NCBI RefSeq assembly: GCF_000708755.2
Contig: NZ_JGVU02000002.1
Location: forward strand, 1,364,001-1,428,000
Direction: 5' to 3'
Length of the DNA stretch: 64,000 nucleotides
Source of the DNA: Metabacillus indicus LMG 22858
Lineage (GTDB): Bacteria; Bacillota; Bacilli; Bacillales; Bacillaceae
The notes below the pieces were generated by a model that was not told the origin of the DNA, made no database searches, and saw nothing but the letters and a program-made list of their open reading frames with translations. The translations under genes and the position numbers were made by a program. How positions within the stretch are numbered: the first letter of the stretch is position 1; each line of letters begins with the position of its first letter. This document shows, in pieces, positions 1 through 10,168 of this stretch.

Positions 1-1009
1 CCTCCAGGTTTCCAAGTGACAGGAGAAACTCTGACTCGGGAAAAAGACTGTCATACTCCGTTTGAAGAAGGACCCGTTGAATGCTTTTCACAAGCCCCTG
101 CTCCGCAAAATAGAGCGATGGCAAGTACGTTCTGTCCTCTTCAATGATGATGCCTCTGTCTTCGGCCAGCTTAATAATCTGTGCTGAAATATCTGTTTCA
201 ATCACTCTGATGTCACTGGACTGATTCAGGAGATCCATTGCTTTTACAATAAGCTGTTCGGTTGAAACATATGTATGGCCTTCCTGAAGGCAAAGGTGCT
301 CAATCGTGTAAAAGCAGGCTGCTTTGATTCGCTCTGGATGGTTTCCCCCAAGCCCCATGCGGCTTCCCAGTTCATCTGCCCGCACAAACCCGATGCCTTC
401 AATATCCTTTACGAGCTGAAACGGGTTCTCCTGGATGATCTGTACCGTTCTGTCCTGATAGGCCTGATAAATTTTCATGGACAACTGCGGGCCAAATCCG
501 AGCTGGTTCAGGATAATCATGGCCTGTTCAAGTCCCTGGTGCTCCTTCAGCTGATCGAGTAGCAGTTTCGCCTTGTCTTTGCCAAGTTTCGGGACCTTAT
601 CAAGAAGGGATGGATCCTCCATCATTTTTGAAATGGCCCCTTCTCCAAGCTCGTCCACAATGGCTTCGGCCGTTTTTCTCCCTATGCCTTTGAAAAGATC
701 ACTTGATAGATACTGGATGACCCCGTCCCTTGTTTTAGGAATCTCTTTTCTGTAGTGCTCTGCCTGAAACTGCTGGCCGAATTTTGGATGCTGCGTGACC
801 ATCCCAAAGAAGGTGTACGTTTCATCTTCATGCAGAAGCGGAAAATAGCCTGTCACGGTCATCTCTTTTTGATCAATATTTTCGCTCGTCTCAAGAACCT
901 CCGTCTTCAGGACGGTGTAATGATTCTGCTCATTCTGAAAAATAACCGTGATGATTTTGCCTTTTAGAAACCGTTCCTGTTCCTGAAACAGATCCGCCTG
1001 TTGCTGCAC
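1..1009 (-). CDS. recD2: RecD2-like ATP-dependent DNA helicase, N-terminal part (runs off left edge)
   Basis: This is the first 336 codons of a gene that continues beyond position 1. The start is a GTG at 1009 preceded by a GGGGAGGA ribosome site, giving MQQQADLFQEQERF. The visible protein has the RecD2 N-terminal OB-like region followed by helix-hairpin-helix-like segments (KGIGRKTAEAIVDELG near residues 108-123, VPKLGKDKAKLLL near 139, and IEGIGFVRADELGSRMGLGG further on), as in YrrC. The SF1 helicase motifs would lie outside the window. RecD2 enzymes are 5'-3' helicases in DNA repair and replication-fork maintenance that act without RecBC. The gene follows yrrB by 15 bases, matching the B. 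subtilis order yrrC-yrrB-mnmA. Family is confident; completeness cannot be judged. Confidence 0.9.
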   Translation of the reverse strand, partial: MQQQADLFQEQERFLKGKIITVIFQNEQNHYTVLKTEVLETSENIDQKEMTVTGYFPLLHEDETYTFFGMVTQHPKFGQQFQAEHYRKEIPKTRDGVIQYLSSDLFKGIGRKTAEAIVDELGEGAISKMMEDPSLLDKVPKLGKDKAKLLLDQLKEHQGLEQAMIILNQLGFGPQLSMKIYQAYQDRTVQIIQENPFQLVKDIEGIGFVRADELGSRMGLGGNHPERIKAACFYTIEHLCLQEGHTYVSTEQLIVKAMDLLNQSSDIRVIETDISAQIIKLAEDRGIIIEEDRTYLPSLYFAEQGLVKSIQRVLLQTEYDSLFPESEFLLSLGNLE

Positions 1010-1024
1010 AAGATCTCCTCCCCG

Positions 1025-1678
1025 CTACATCTCTTGCAATAATTGTTTCAGATTGGCAGCCATCGCGTGACCAGGCTGAATCTCAAGCGCGCGCTCAAGC
1101 ATTTGAAGCGCTTTTTCAGGTTTTTCCTTAAATGCATATCCAACGCCTAGATTGTAAAAAGCATCAGCATGTTCTGGGTCCTTCTCAGCGACAATGCCAA
1201 ATTGCTTGATTGCTTCATCGAGCGCATCCTGCTGGGCAAGACAAAGAGCATACTGAAAACGTGCTTCTGTATCTTCTTCATTTAATTCTGCTGCTCTCTG
1301 CAAATAAGGAAGCGCCGGCAGCGGCTGTTCCGTCACCACATAGCTCATTCCCAGCATAAAGTAGACATCTGAATTGTCCATTCCTTTTTGTATCGCTTTT
1401 ACGAACATGTTTTTCGCCTGCTCATAGCGTTCCTGATCGTAATAAACACTTCCTGCTCCGTAATAAGCCGTAGTTGCCTCTTCATCAAGCCCAATGGCTT
1501 TTTCAAAAAACGAAATCGCTTTTTCAGGTTCTCCCACAGCTGCAAGCAGATTTCCGAAATTCACGTAGCAAACAGCATCATTCGGATTTTCTTCAATGGC
1601 TTCAGAAAAAAATCCTGCCGCCTTTTCAAAGTCGCCTTTTTGCATCGCTTCAATGCCCATTTTGTTTTTATCACTCAT
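1025..1678 (-). CDS. yrrB: Tetratricopeptide-repeat protein YrrB
   Basis: A 217-residue soluble protein built almost entirely of TPR units (about five 34-residue repeats), with typical motifs such as NPNDAVCYVNFGNLL, AYYGAGSVYYDQ and ADAFYNLGVGYAF. TPR arrays bind partner proteins; YrrB has no established enzymatic role. I place the start at 1678 (MSDKNKMG), which has AGGAAGTG just upstream. A longer reading frame to 1738 would translate through the mnmA terminator hairpin and is unlikely. It lies between mnmA and recD2 on the same strand, as in B. subtilis, so a link to tRNA thiolation or repair is only suggested by context. Confidence 0.85.
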   Translation of the reverse strand: MSDKNKMGIEAMQKGDFEKAAGFFSEAIEENPNDAVCYVNFGNLLAAVGEPEKAISFFEKAIGLDEEATTAYYGAGSVYYDQERYEQAKNMFVKAIQKGMDNSDVYFMLGMSYVVTEQPLPALPYLQRAAELNEEDTEARFQYALCLAQQDALDEAIKQFGIVAEKDPEHADAFYNLGVGYAFKEKPEKALQMLERALEIQPGHAMAANLKQLLQEM

Positions 1679-1702
1679 CTTTGGCACTTCCTTTCCCTTT
1701 AA

Positions 1703-1735
1703 AAGAAAAACCTCAACCGTTGCTGTTGAGGTTTT
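1703..1735 (-). terminator. Terminator after mnmA
   Basis: Minus-strand RNA forms a 7-bp stem CCTCAAC/GTTGAGG (1711-1717 with 1725-1731) followed by TTTTTCTTTT. It separates mnmA from yrrB, so yrrB may depend on readthrough. Confidence 0.75.
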
Positions 1736-1747
1736 CATAAGTCTGCA

Positions 1748-4026
<2,279 letters not shown>

Positions 4027-4040
4027 AGTAAACCCACCTT

Positions 4041-4457
4041 TTAAATATAAAACATGTAAGATTCCTGCTCATCATCCGTATAATTTGCAAGATCTTCAAG
4101 TGTTGTGCTGTCCAGTACATCTTTGACGGCATCTCGTATCCTGACCCACAGATGACGCTTGGCAGGTTCTTCATCTTCAAGAACTTCAACAGGGCTTATA
4201 GGCCCTTCAAGCACGCGGATAATATCCCCTGACGTAATGGCTGCCGGTTCATTGCCGAGCACATATCCCCCGTAGGCACCGCGGATGCTTTTAACCAGTC
4301 CCGCATTGCGCAGTGGTGCAATCAGCTGCTCAAGATAGTGCTCAGACAAATCATGCGTCTGGGCAATGCTCTTTAATGAAGTCGGCCCTTCGCCGTGTTT
4401 TTTCGCAAGCTCAATCATAATAGTAAGACCGTAGCGGCCTTTCGTTGAAATCTTCAT
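4041..4457 (-). CDS. cymR: Rrf2-family regulator CymR
   Basis: A 138-residue winged-helix repressor (MKISTKGRYGLTIMIELA) with the recognition segment in LSEHYLEQLIAPLRNAGLVKSIRGAYGGY. CymR is the master repressor of cysteine uptake and synthesis genes in Bacillus and works in complex with CysK to sense O-acetylserine. It lacks the cysteine triad of iron-sulfur Rrf2 proteins such as IscR, which supports CymR. It sits 14 bases upstream of the cysteine desulfurase gene, so its expression is probably tied to the enzymes consuming cysteine sulfur. The length equals that recalled for B. subtilis CymR. Confidence 0.93.
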   Translation of the reverse strand: MKISTKGRYGLTIMIELAKKHGEGPTSLKSIAQTHDLSEHYLEQLIAPLRNAGLVKSIRGAYGGYVLGNEPAAITSGDIIRVLEGPISPVEVLEDEEPAKRHLWVRIRDAVKDVLDSTTLEDLANYTDDEQESYMFYI

Positions 4458-4475
4458 TCTTCCACCCCTATTTAT

Positions 4476-5141
4476 CTAACTGACTTGTTGAACCCTTTGT
4501 CTTTTTTCTTCTGTTCTCAAAAGCAGGGCATCGGTTGCCTTCTGGCAATACGGCAGAGTAAAGCCGATAATATAGCCGATTGACAGCGTACAGACGATTG
4601 TGCCGAAAAAGACAGGACCCCCAAGTGACCAGCCTATAAGCAAAACAATCACTTCAATGCCGCTTCTGATCCTTGATACCTTCATTCCCGTTTTTTCAAC
4701 CAGGGCAAGCATGAGTGTATCACGCGGCCCCGCCCCGCAGCCTGCTGATATATATAACCCGATGCCATACCCCATGACCAGAATGCCGAGAAGCAGCATT
4801 CCGATTTTCCCTGCATAGCCGGCAGGCGTCTGCAAAAACGGAATCATCATATATAAATCGATAAAAAGGCCAACTGTAAGCATATTCACAAACGCACCGG
4901 CCTGCGGCATCTTCTTTGTAAAGATGGATGCCAGAAGAAGAATGCCTCCTCCTACAATAATTGCCCAAGATCCGATCGTTAAACCAAGCTGATAATACAA
5001 TCCTATATGAAGTACATCCCACGGCGATGTGCCGAGGTCTGCTTTAATGGTCAGCACAATGCCGAAAGCCATGATGAGGAGTCCCGTAAAATAAATACTC
5101 CATCTCACTCTCAGCTCAGCAAGTGATTTCCCTGGACGCAT
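4476..5141 (-). CDS. YczE/YyaS/YitT-family integral membrane protein
   Basis: About 221 residues with five or six hydrophobic segments (e.g. IYFTGLLIMAFGIVLTI, WAIIVGGGILLLASIF, GMLLLGILVMGYGIGLYI, VIVLLIGWSLGGPVFF). The conserved LGTSPWDVLHIGL and GCGAGPRDTLM motifs are typical of the YczE family. No transport substrate is established for this family. The ATG at 5141 is preferred; an in-frame TTG at 5150 lies too close to the AAAGGCGG ribosome site. It heads the cluster yczE-cymR-yrvO-mnmA, with 18 bases before cymR, and a promoter is visible upstream. In B. subtilis yczE lies elsewhere, so its place here is specific to this lineage. Confidence 0.8.
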   Translation of the reverse strand: MRPGKSLAELRVRWSIYFTGLLIMAFGIVLTIKADLGTSPWDVLHIGLYYQLGLTIGSWAIIVGGGILLLASIFTKKMPQAGAFVNMLTVGLFIDLYMMIPFLQTPAGYAGKIGMLLLGILVMGYGIGLYISAGCGAGPRDTLMLALVEKTGMKVSRIRSGIEVIVLLIGWSLGGPVFFGTIVCTLSIGYIIGFTLPYCQKATDALLLRTEEKRQRVQQVS

Positions 5142-5196
5142 ACGTTCCAACGCCGCCTTTCAGTCAACACCTTTTTCATTAAAATGAACCTAAGCC

Positions 5197-5205
5197 ATTA
5201 TAGCA
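5197..5205 (-). promoter_or_regulatory. Extended -10 promoter for yczE-cymR
   Basis: Minus strand reads TGCTATAAT, a perfect extended -10 element, with no clear -35. It lies about 56 bases upstream of the yczE start and probably drives the yczE-cymR-yrvO-mnmA cluster. Confidence 0.55.
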
Positions 5206-5261
5206 TATTTCCTATTACCCAAGCATTCAAATTGACTTATTAAGCATTTGGGAAGACAAAT

Positions 5262-5270
5262 TGGTATACT
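5262..5270 (+). promoter_or_regulatory. Extended -10 promoter for rarA
   Basis: TGGTATACT on the plus strand, 38 bases before the rarA ATG. The TTGACT at 5232 is 27 bases upstream of the -10 and too far to be its -35. Confidence 0.45.
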
Positions 5271-5308
5271 GGGAGTGAAAGAGCTTGAACCACCCGGGAG
5301 TGATGGAA

Positions 5309-6571
5309 ATGAAACCACTGGCATTCAGAATGAGGCCGGAATCAATTGATGAAATCATCGGACAGGAGCACCTGGTCGGAAAAGGCAAAATGATTGAGCG
5401 GATGGTTAAAGCACGGCACCTGAGCTCCATGATTTTGTACGGACCGCCCGGAATCGGCAAAACGTCCATAGCAACAGCCATAGCAGGAAGCACAAATACA
5501 GCTTTCAGAAAACTGAATGCTGTTGTAAACAATAAAAAAGACATGGAAATCGTTGCAGAAGAAGCCAAAATGTCAGGCAAAGTCATTTTGATTCTTGACG
5601 AGGTCCACCGCCTCGACAAAGCCAAACAGGATTTTCTCCTTCCCTATCTTGAGGACGGAAAAATCATTCTAATAGGAGCAACAACGAGCAACCCTTATCA
5701 CGCCATTAATCCAGCAATCAGAAGCAGATGCCAAATCTTTGAGCTGAAGCCGCTTGAAGCGGACGACATCAAAAAAGCGCTGAACCGGGCCCTGCAGGAT
5801 GATAAAAAGGGACTTGCCAAGTACAGGGCAGAAGTGGCAGACGACGCGCTCGATCATTTCGCCTCAAGCTGTGCAGGCGATGTAAGATCGGCATTGAATG
5901 CACTTGAACTGGCCGTCATTTCATCTGAACCGGACGATGAGGGCATCATCCGCATTGACCTGCAAACCGCTGAAGAATGCCTTCAGAAAAAGAGCTTTGT
6001 GCACGACAAGGACGGAGATGCCCACTACGACGTGCTCTCTGCTTTTCAAAAATCGATCAGAGGGTCTGATGTGAATGCAGCTCTTCATTATCTCGGAAGA
6101 CTGATTGAAGCGGGCGACCTGATCAGCATTAACCGAAGACTGCTCGTCATTGCCTATGAAGATATCGGCCTTGCAAGCCCACAGGCCGGAGCAAGGACAC
6201 TTGCAGCCATTGAAGCAACAGAGCGCCTGGGACTGCCTGAAGCAAGAATACCTCTTGCGAACGCCGTCATTGAACTGTGTCTGTCGCCAAAGTCAAACTC
6301 TGCCTATAAAGCGCTCGATGCAGCCCTTGCAGATATCAGGGCAGGCAAAAGCGGAGAAGTGCCTGACCATTTAAAAGATGCACACTATAAAGGTGCCGGT
6401 AAGCTGGGCCGGGGCATCGACTACAAATATCCGCATGACTATGAAAACGGGTGGGTCAAACAGCAGTATCTCCCCGACTCCTTAAAAAAGAAAAAATACT
6501 ACGAGCCTAAACAGACAGGGAAATTTGAACTGTCACTTGCCCAGATTTACGAAAAGCTGATGAGGAACTAA
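5309..6571 (+). CDS. rarA: Replication-associated recombination protein RarA (AAA+ ATPase)
   Basis: A 420-residue clamp-loader-like ATPase of the RarA/MgsA/WRNIP1 family that acts at stalled replication forks. It has Walker A in LYGPPGIGKTS, Walker B in LILDEVHR, sensor 1 in IGATTSNPYH and the C-terminal tetramerisation domain with YEDIGLASP and HYKGAGKLGRG. The start at 5309 (MKPLAFRMRP) has GGGAG eight bases upstream and matches the family N-terminus; an upstream in-frame TTG at 5285 has a poorer site. It is transcribed opposite to its neighbours on both sides and ends in a shared bidirectional terminator. Confidence 0.95.
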   Translation: MKPLAFRMRPESIDEIIGQEHLVGKGKMIERMVKARHLSSMILYGPPGIGKTSIATAIAGSTNTAFRKLNAVVNNKKDMEIVAEEAKMSGKVILILDEVHRLDKAKQDFLLPYLEDGKIILIGATTSNPYHAINPAIRSRCQIFELKPLEADDIKKALNRALQDDKKGLAKYRAEVADDALDHFASSCAGDVRSALNALELAVISSEPDDEGIIRIDLQTAEECLQKKSFVHDKDGDAHYDVLSAFQKSIRGSDVNAALHYLGRLIEAGDLISINRRLLVIAYEDIGLASPQAGARTLAAIEATERLGLPEARIPLANAVIELCLSPKSNSAYKALDAALADIRAGKSGEVPDHLKDAHYKGAGKLGRGIDYKYPHDYENGWVKQQYLPDSLKKKKYYEPKQTGKFELSLAQIYEKLMRN

Positions 6572-6573
6572 AA

Positions 6574-6616
6574 AAGCAGGCAGGAAAACAATGGTTTTCC
6601 TGCCTGCTTTCTTTTT
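6574..6616. terminator. Bidirectional terminator between rarA and tcdA
   Basis: A perfect 16-bp inverted repeat (6574-6589 with 6594-6609) with a 4-base loop, flanked by T-rich DNA on the right and A-rich DNA on the left, so it can stop both convergent transcripts. Confidence 0.9.
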
Positions 6617-6618
6617 GT

Positions 6619-7383
6619 CTATTTATCGTTTACACGAGAAATTTTAATATCTTTCAGAAGGTCCATGATGACATGACCGCCCATGATCAATCCTGCTACG
6701 GATGGTACCCATGCATTGGATGAAGGCGGCATTTTAGCCTTGCGGATCTCCGCAGCGTCATTTCCTACCTTTACCCGTACATCTTCGCGGATCACAATCG
6801 GACTTTCATCAGAAAACACCACTTTAATTCCTTTTCGGATGCCTTCTTTGCGGAGACGGGTGCGGATGACCTTCGCAATCGGGTCTGTGTGGGTTTTTGA
6901 AATGTCTTCAATTTTAAACCTTGTTGGATCGGTCTTATTTGCAGCGCCCATGCTTGAGATAATCGGAATCTCTCTTCTCAGGCACTCTTTCATTAGATGG
7001 ATCTTGTACGAAATCGTATCAGAAGCATCAATCACATAATCCAGTCCGTGGCTGAAAAACTCTTCATACGTTTCTTCCGTATAAAACATCTTCAGTGCGA
7101 TGACGTCACAATCAGGATTGATTTCTTTAATTCTGTCTCTCATCAGATCCGCTTTTGGCTTCCCTACAGTCGACACAAGCGCATGGATCTGGCGGTTTAC
7201 ATTCGTGATATCCACATCATCTTTATCAACAAGCACAATACGTCCCACTCCCGAACGCGCAAGAGCCTCTGCCGAAAACGATCCGACTCCGCCGATCCCA
7301 AGAACAGCAACTGTGCTGTTTTTTAAAATTTCAATACCTTCTTTTCCAATCGCAAGTTCATTGCGTGAAAATTGATTCAGCAA
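6619..7383 (-). CDS. tcdA: tRNA threonylcarbamoyladenosine dehydratase TcdA
   Basis: An E1-like enzyme that uses ATP to cyclise the t6A37 modification of tRNA to ct6A. The Rossmann ATP site is in AVLGIGGVGSFSAEALARSG, followed by LVDKDDVDITNVNRQ and the Asp of YVIDASDT, then a C-terminal GGHVIMDLL. I favour the TTG at 7383 (MLNQFSRNEL, 254 residues), which has GGAG nine bases upstream and matches the family N-terminus; an ATG five codons earlier at 7398 is the alternative. The B. subtilis equivalent is YrvM, also next to the 6S-1 RNA and aspS. Confidence 0.9.
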   Translation of the reverse strand: MLNQFSRNELAIGKEGIEILKNSTVAVLGIGGVGSFSAEALARSGVGRIVLVDKDDVDITNVNRQIHALVSTVGKPKADLMRDRIKEINPDCDVIALKMFYTEETYEEFFSHGLDYVIDASDTISYKIHLMKECLRREIPIISSMGAANKTDPTRFKIEDISKTHTDPIAKVIRTRLRKEGIRKGIKVVFSDESPIVIREDVRVKVGNDAAEIRKAKMPPSSNAWVPSVAGLIMGGHVIMDLLKDIKISRVNDK

Positions 7384-7433
7384 TCCTCTCAACTCCATTT
7401 ATAGAATCCATGTCAGTATTTTTCCTGAAAATG

Positions 7434-7461
7434 AATATATCATACTTTCGGTGAAAAACAA
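7434..7461 (-). promoter_or_regulatory. Putative sigma-A promoter for tcdA
   Basis: Minus strand TTGTTT, 16-base spacer, TATATT, about 50 bases upstream of the tcdA start. It separates tcdA from the repeat array behind it. Confidence 0.45.
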
Positions 7462-7540
7462 GAGGGAATTCTTGATTGGGCAATGATCAGCAGCAGCTCG
7501 CACATGGATATTGGTGTCATTAATGCACCGATCTCCTATT

Positions 7541-8045
7541 TGGATGACACTATCATGTTTTTCAGTGCCACCAATACGATCTTTTCCTTCCTTGGTGGTA
7601 CTTATCTCGTTTTTGAGTTCCACCAAGTCGCTCTCTTCCTTCTTTGATGGCACTTATCTCGTTTTTCATTACCACTAATTCGGTCTTCTCCTTCGTTGGT
7701 GGCACTTATCTCGTTTTTCAGTACCACCAATTCATTCTTCCCCTTCCTTGATGGCACTTATCTCGTTTTTCAGTACCACCAATTCGGTCTTCCCCTTCCT
7801 TGATGGCACTTATCTCGTTTTTCAGTACCACCAATTCGGTCTTCCCCTTCCTTGATGGCACTTATCTCGTTTTTCAGTACCACCAATTCGTTCTCCCCCT
7901 ACCTTGATGGCACTTATCTCGATTTTCAGTACCACCAAATCGGTCTTCTCCTTCGTTGGTGGCATTTATCTCGTCTATAAGTTCCACCAAATCGACCTTC
8001 CCCATCCTTGGTGGCACTTATCTCGTTTTTCAAGTGCTACAGTGC
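7541..8045 (-). repeat. Ten-unit 52-bp tandem repeat; each unit folds as a minus-strand RNA hairpin
   Basis: About ten direct repeats with an exact 52-base period; the conserved CACTTATCTCG-type core recurs at 7599, 7651, 7703, 7755, 7807, 7859, 7911, 7963 and 8015, with a diverged copy near 7548. Central units are nearly identical and edge units diverge. In minus-strand RNA each unit has left arm TTGGTGGTACT, loop GAAAAACGAGATA and right arm AGTGCCATCAA, which pair over 11 bp using two G-U pairs; on the plus strand the same positions are A-C mismatches. The period is not a multiple of three, and frames through the array give only short unrelated ORFs, so it is non-coding. It fills most of the gap between 6S RNA and tcdA. 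Function is unknown. Confidence 0.9.
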
Positions 8046-8061
8046 CCTCAAGTCCTTCGCA

Positions 8062-8102
8062 GAAAAATAAAAAGCCCCCACAAGCAAAAGCTCATGAAGG
8101 CT
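8062..8102 (-). terminator. Terminator downstream of 6S-1 RNA
   Basis: Minus-strand RNA pairs AGCCTTCATGAGC with GCTTGTGGGGGCT (13 bp including G-U pairs) followed by TTTTTATTTTT. The stem is complete only in the minus-strand transcript. Confidence 0.8.
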
Positions 8103-8117
8103 GTATGTTCTTATTCG

Positions 8118-8307
8118 GCAGAAGTCCCAATTGTGCCGTCGCGGCTATCTTGGTTTTGAACCCGCTCACAGCAGGTGGGTGTCCTGTTCCACGGGTGATA
8201 AGTCCTCTGATCGAATGATGAGGCATTTACACCGCAATGGAAACTTGAACTCCCGGATCAAGTAATGTTGGATCAAAACTAAGTGTACGACGTACACATC
8301 AGGACTT
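8118..8307 (-). ncRNA. ssrS: 6S-1 RNA (BsrA), regulator of sigma-A RNA polymerase
   Basis: 6S RNA mimics an open promoter and sequesters the housekeeping RNA polymerase. The minus strand begins AGTCCTGATGTG near 8306 and ends in GGGACTTCT near 8120; AGAAGTCC and GGACTTCT close the terminal stem. The interior has the expected long hairpin with bulge, including TTGATCCGGGAGTTCAAG and CATTGCGGTGTAAATGCCTC, which resembles B. subtilis 6S-1 RNA as I recall it. The position between aspS and tcdA (yrvM) is also the same. The stem-to-stem length is about 190 nt, and a promoter 11 nt further upstream implies a short 5' precursor, as reported for B. subtilis. Confidence 0.92.
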
Positions 8308-8324
8308 CTTTTTATCTTGTAAAA

Positions 8325-8353
8325 AGATTACCACATTGGAACGGCCTTTTCAA
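8325..8353 (-). promoter_or_regulatory. Sigma-A promoter of 6S-1 RNA
   Basis: Minus strand TTGAAA, exactly 17 bases, TAATCT preceded by TG (extended -10). The predicted start is near 8318, about 11 bases upstream of the mature 6S 5' end. Confidence 0.75.
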
Positions 8354-8370
8354 GCAATTCCAAGTAGGCA

Positions 8371-10149
8371 TTATTCACCCTTTTTAAGCTTCAGGGCAAG
8401 GTTAAGGTCGTTCAGCTGGGCTGTGCTGACTTCACTTGGCGCATGTGTGAGAAGGTCGCTTGCGCTTGCTGTTTTAGGGAATGCAATGGTGTCGCGAAGG
8501 TTCGTTCTGCCTGCAAGCAGCATGACGAGACGGTCAAGGCCAAGCGCGATTCCGCCATGCGGCGGCGTTCCGTATTCAAATGCTTCAAGCAGGAATCCGA
8601 ATTGCTCCGTCGCTTCCTCTTCTGAGAAGCCGAGCATTTTGAACATTTTCTGCTGAACATCTCTTTCAAAAATACGGATGCTTCCTCCGCCAAGCTCATA
8701 GCCGTTTAGTACAAGGTCATAAGCCTGTGCTTTCATTGCGGCCGGATTCGTTTCAAACAGCTCCAGATCCTCGCGTGCAGGCATTGTGAACGGATGATGG
8801 GCTGCGAAATAGCGCTGTGCTTCCTCGTCGTACTCAAGCAGCGGCCAGTCAATGACCCACAGGAAGTTATATTTGCTTTCATCAATCAGGCCAAGTTCTT
8901 TTCCAAGTTTGAGGCGGAGGGCGCCAAGCGCATCTGCCACAACTGATTTTTTGTCGGCAACAAACAGCAGCAAATCTCCAGCTTCAGCTTCTGTTACCGT
9001 TCTAAGTGCAGCCTGCTCTTCTTCCCCGAAGAATTTTGAAATCGGGCCTTTCAGCTCCTGTTCCTCTGCTTTCAGCCATGCAAGTCCTTTTGCTCCGTAC
9101 TGGGAAACGAACTCTGTTAAAGCATCAATGTCTTTGCGGGAATAAGAAGCTGCCGCGCCTTTTACATTGATGACCTTCACTTCTCCGCCGTTTTCGACAG
9201 CGCCGCTGAACACTTTAAAGCCGCTGTCTTTTACAAGCTCAGAAACATTTATGAGTTCAAGGCCGAAACGCGTATCCGGTTTATCTGAACCATAGCGGCC
9301 CATCGCCTCGTCGTATGTCATGCGTGGCAGAGGAAGTTCAAGTTCCACGCCCTTTGTTTCTTTCATGATGCGGGACATCATTTTTTCCATCAGACCCATG
9401 ATCTCATCCTGGCTCATAAAGGACATTTCAATATCCACCTGAGTGAATTCAGGCTGGCGGTCTGCACGCAGGTCTTCATCGCGGAAGCAGCGGGCAATCT
9501 GATAATAACGGTCGAAGCCGGATACCATCAACAGCTGTTTGAAAATCTGCGGTGACTGTGGAAGTGCGTAAAACTCTCCTTCATGTACACGGCTTGGAAC
9601 AAGATAGTCACGCGCTCCTTCAGGCGTGCTCTTAGTCAGAATCGGTGTTTCAACGTCAAGGAAGCCGTTCTCATCCAGGAAATTGCGGATTGATTTGGAC
9701 ACATTGTGGCGCATTTTAAACGTATCAAGCAAGGCCGGTCTTCTAAGGTCCAGATAACGGTATTTCAAACGCACATCCTCTGAAACCTCTTCAGACTTAT
9801 CTTCAATCAGGAATGGCGGGTTTTTTGCTGCATTGATGATTGCCGCTTTCTCAACCATAATTTCGATTTTGCCTGTAGCAAGGTTTGGATTAACCGTTCC
9901 TTCAGAACGCGCTGCGACAGTTCCTTCGATGTCAAGGACGTATTCGCTGCGGGCTTTTTCTGCAATTTTCAGCGCTTCCTCTGATACTTCAGGATTCACG
10001 ACAATCTGCACGATACCCGTTCTGTCTCTCAGATCAATAAAGATCAGGCCGCCAAGGTCGCGTCGTTTTTGCACCCAGCCTTTAAGTGTTACTTTTTCTC
10101 CGATTGCTGCTTCTGTTACTTCGCCGCAATAATATGTTCGTCCAAACAT
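8371..10149 (-). CDS. aspS: Aspartyl-tRNA synthetase
   Basis: A 592-residue bacterial-type class IIb synthetase. It has the N-terminal OB anticodon-binding domain ([24 protein letters not shown] split at about 20-45), motif 2 in [19 protein letters not shown], the bacterial GAD insertion domain in the middle, and motif 3 in [15 protein letters not shown] near the C-terminus. It charges tRNA-Asp. The gene follows hisS by 19 bases and shares its T-box-controlled transcript, so aspartate and histidine charging enzymes are co-expressed. The 3' end lies immediately upstream of the 6S RNA promoter. Confidence 0.97.
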   Translation of the reverse strand: MFGRTYYCGEVTEAAIGEKVTLKGWVQKRRDLGGLIFIDLRDRTGIVQIVVNPEVSEEALKIAEKARSEYVLDIEGTVAARSEGTVNPNLATGKIEIMVEKAAIINAAKNPPFLIEDKSEEVSEDVRLKYRYLDLRRPALLDTFKMRHNVSKSIRNFLDENGFLDVETPILTKSTPEGARDYLVPSRVHEGEFYALPQSPQIFKQLLMVSGFDRYYQIARCFRDEDLRADRQPEFTQVDIEMSFMSQDEIMGLMEKMMSRIMKETKGVELELPLPRMTYDEAMGRYGSDKPDTRFGLELINVSELVKDSGFKVFSGAVENGGEVKVINVKGAAASYSRKDIDALTEFVSQYGAKGLAWLKAEEQELKGPISKFFGEEEQAALRTVTEAEAGDLLLFVADKKSVVADALGALRLKLGKELGLIDESKYNFLWVIDWPLLEYDEEAQRYFAAHHPFTMPAREDLELFETNPAAMKAQAYDLVLNGYELGGGSIRIFERDVQQKMFKMLGFSEEEATEQFGFLLEAFEYGTPPHGGIALGLDRLVMLLAGRTNLRDTIAFPKTASASDLLTHAPSEVSTAQLNDLNLALKLKKGE

Positions 10150-10168
10150 TATTTCTCTCTCCTTTTGA

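Noticed and set aside
1679-1738. N-terminal extension of YrrB
   Set aside because: It would translate the mnmA terminator stem, and a good ribosome site precedes the internal ATG at 1678.
5227-5250. TTGACT at 5232 as -35 of the rarA promoter
   Set aside because: It lies 27 bases upstream of the only good -10, far outside normal spacing.
7541-8045. Possible CRISPR array
   Set aside because: The whole 52-base unit is repeated head to tail, without unique spacers between short repeats, and no cas genes are near.
7399-8218. Several open frames on both strands (up to about 104 codons) through the 52-bp array
   Set aside because: They run through a repeat whose period is not a multiple of three, change frame with each unit, lack good ribosome sites and match nothing known.
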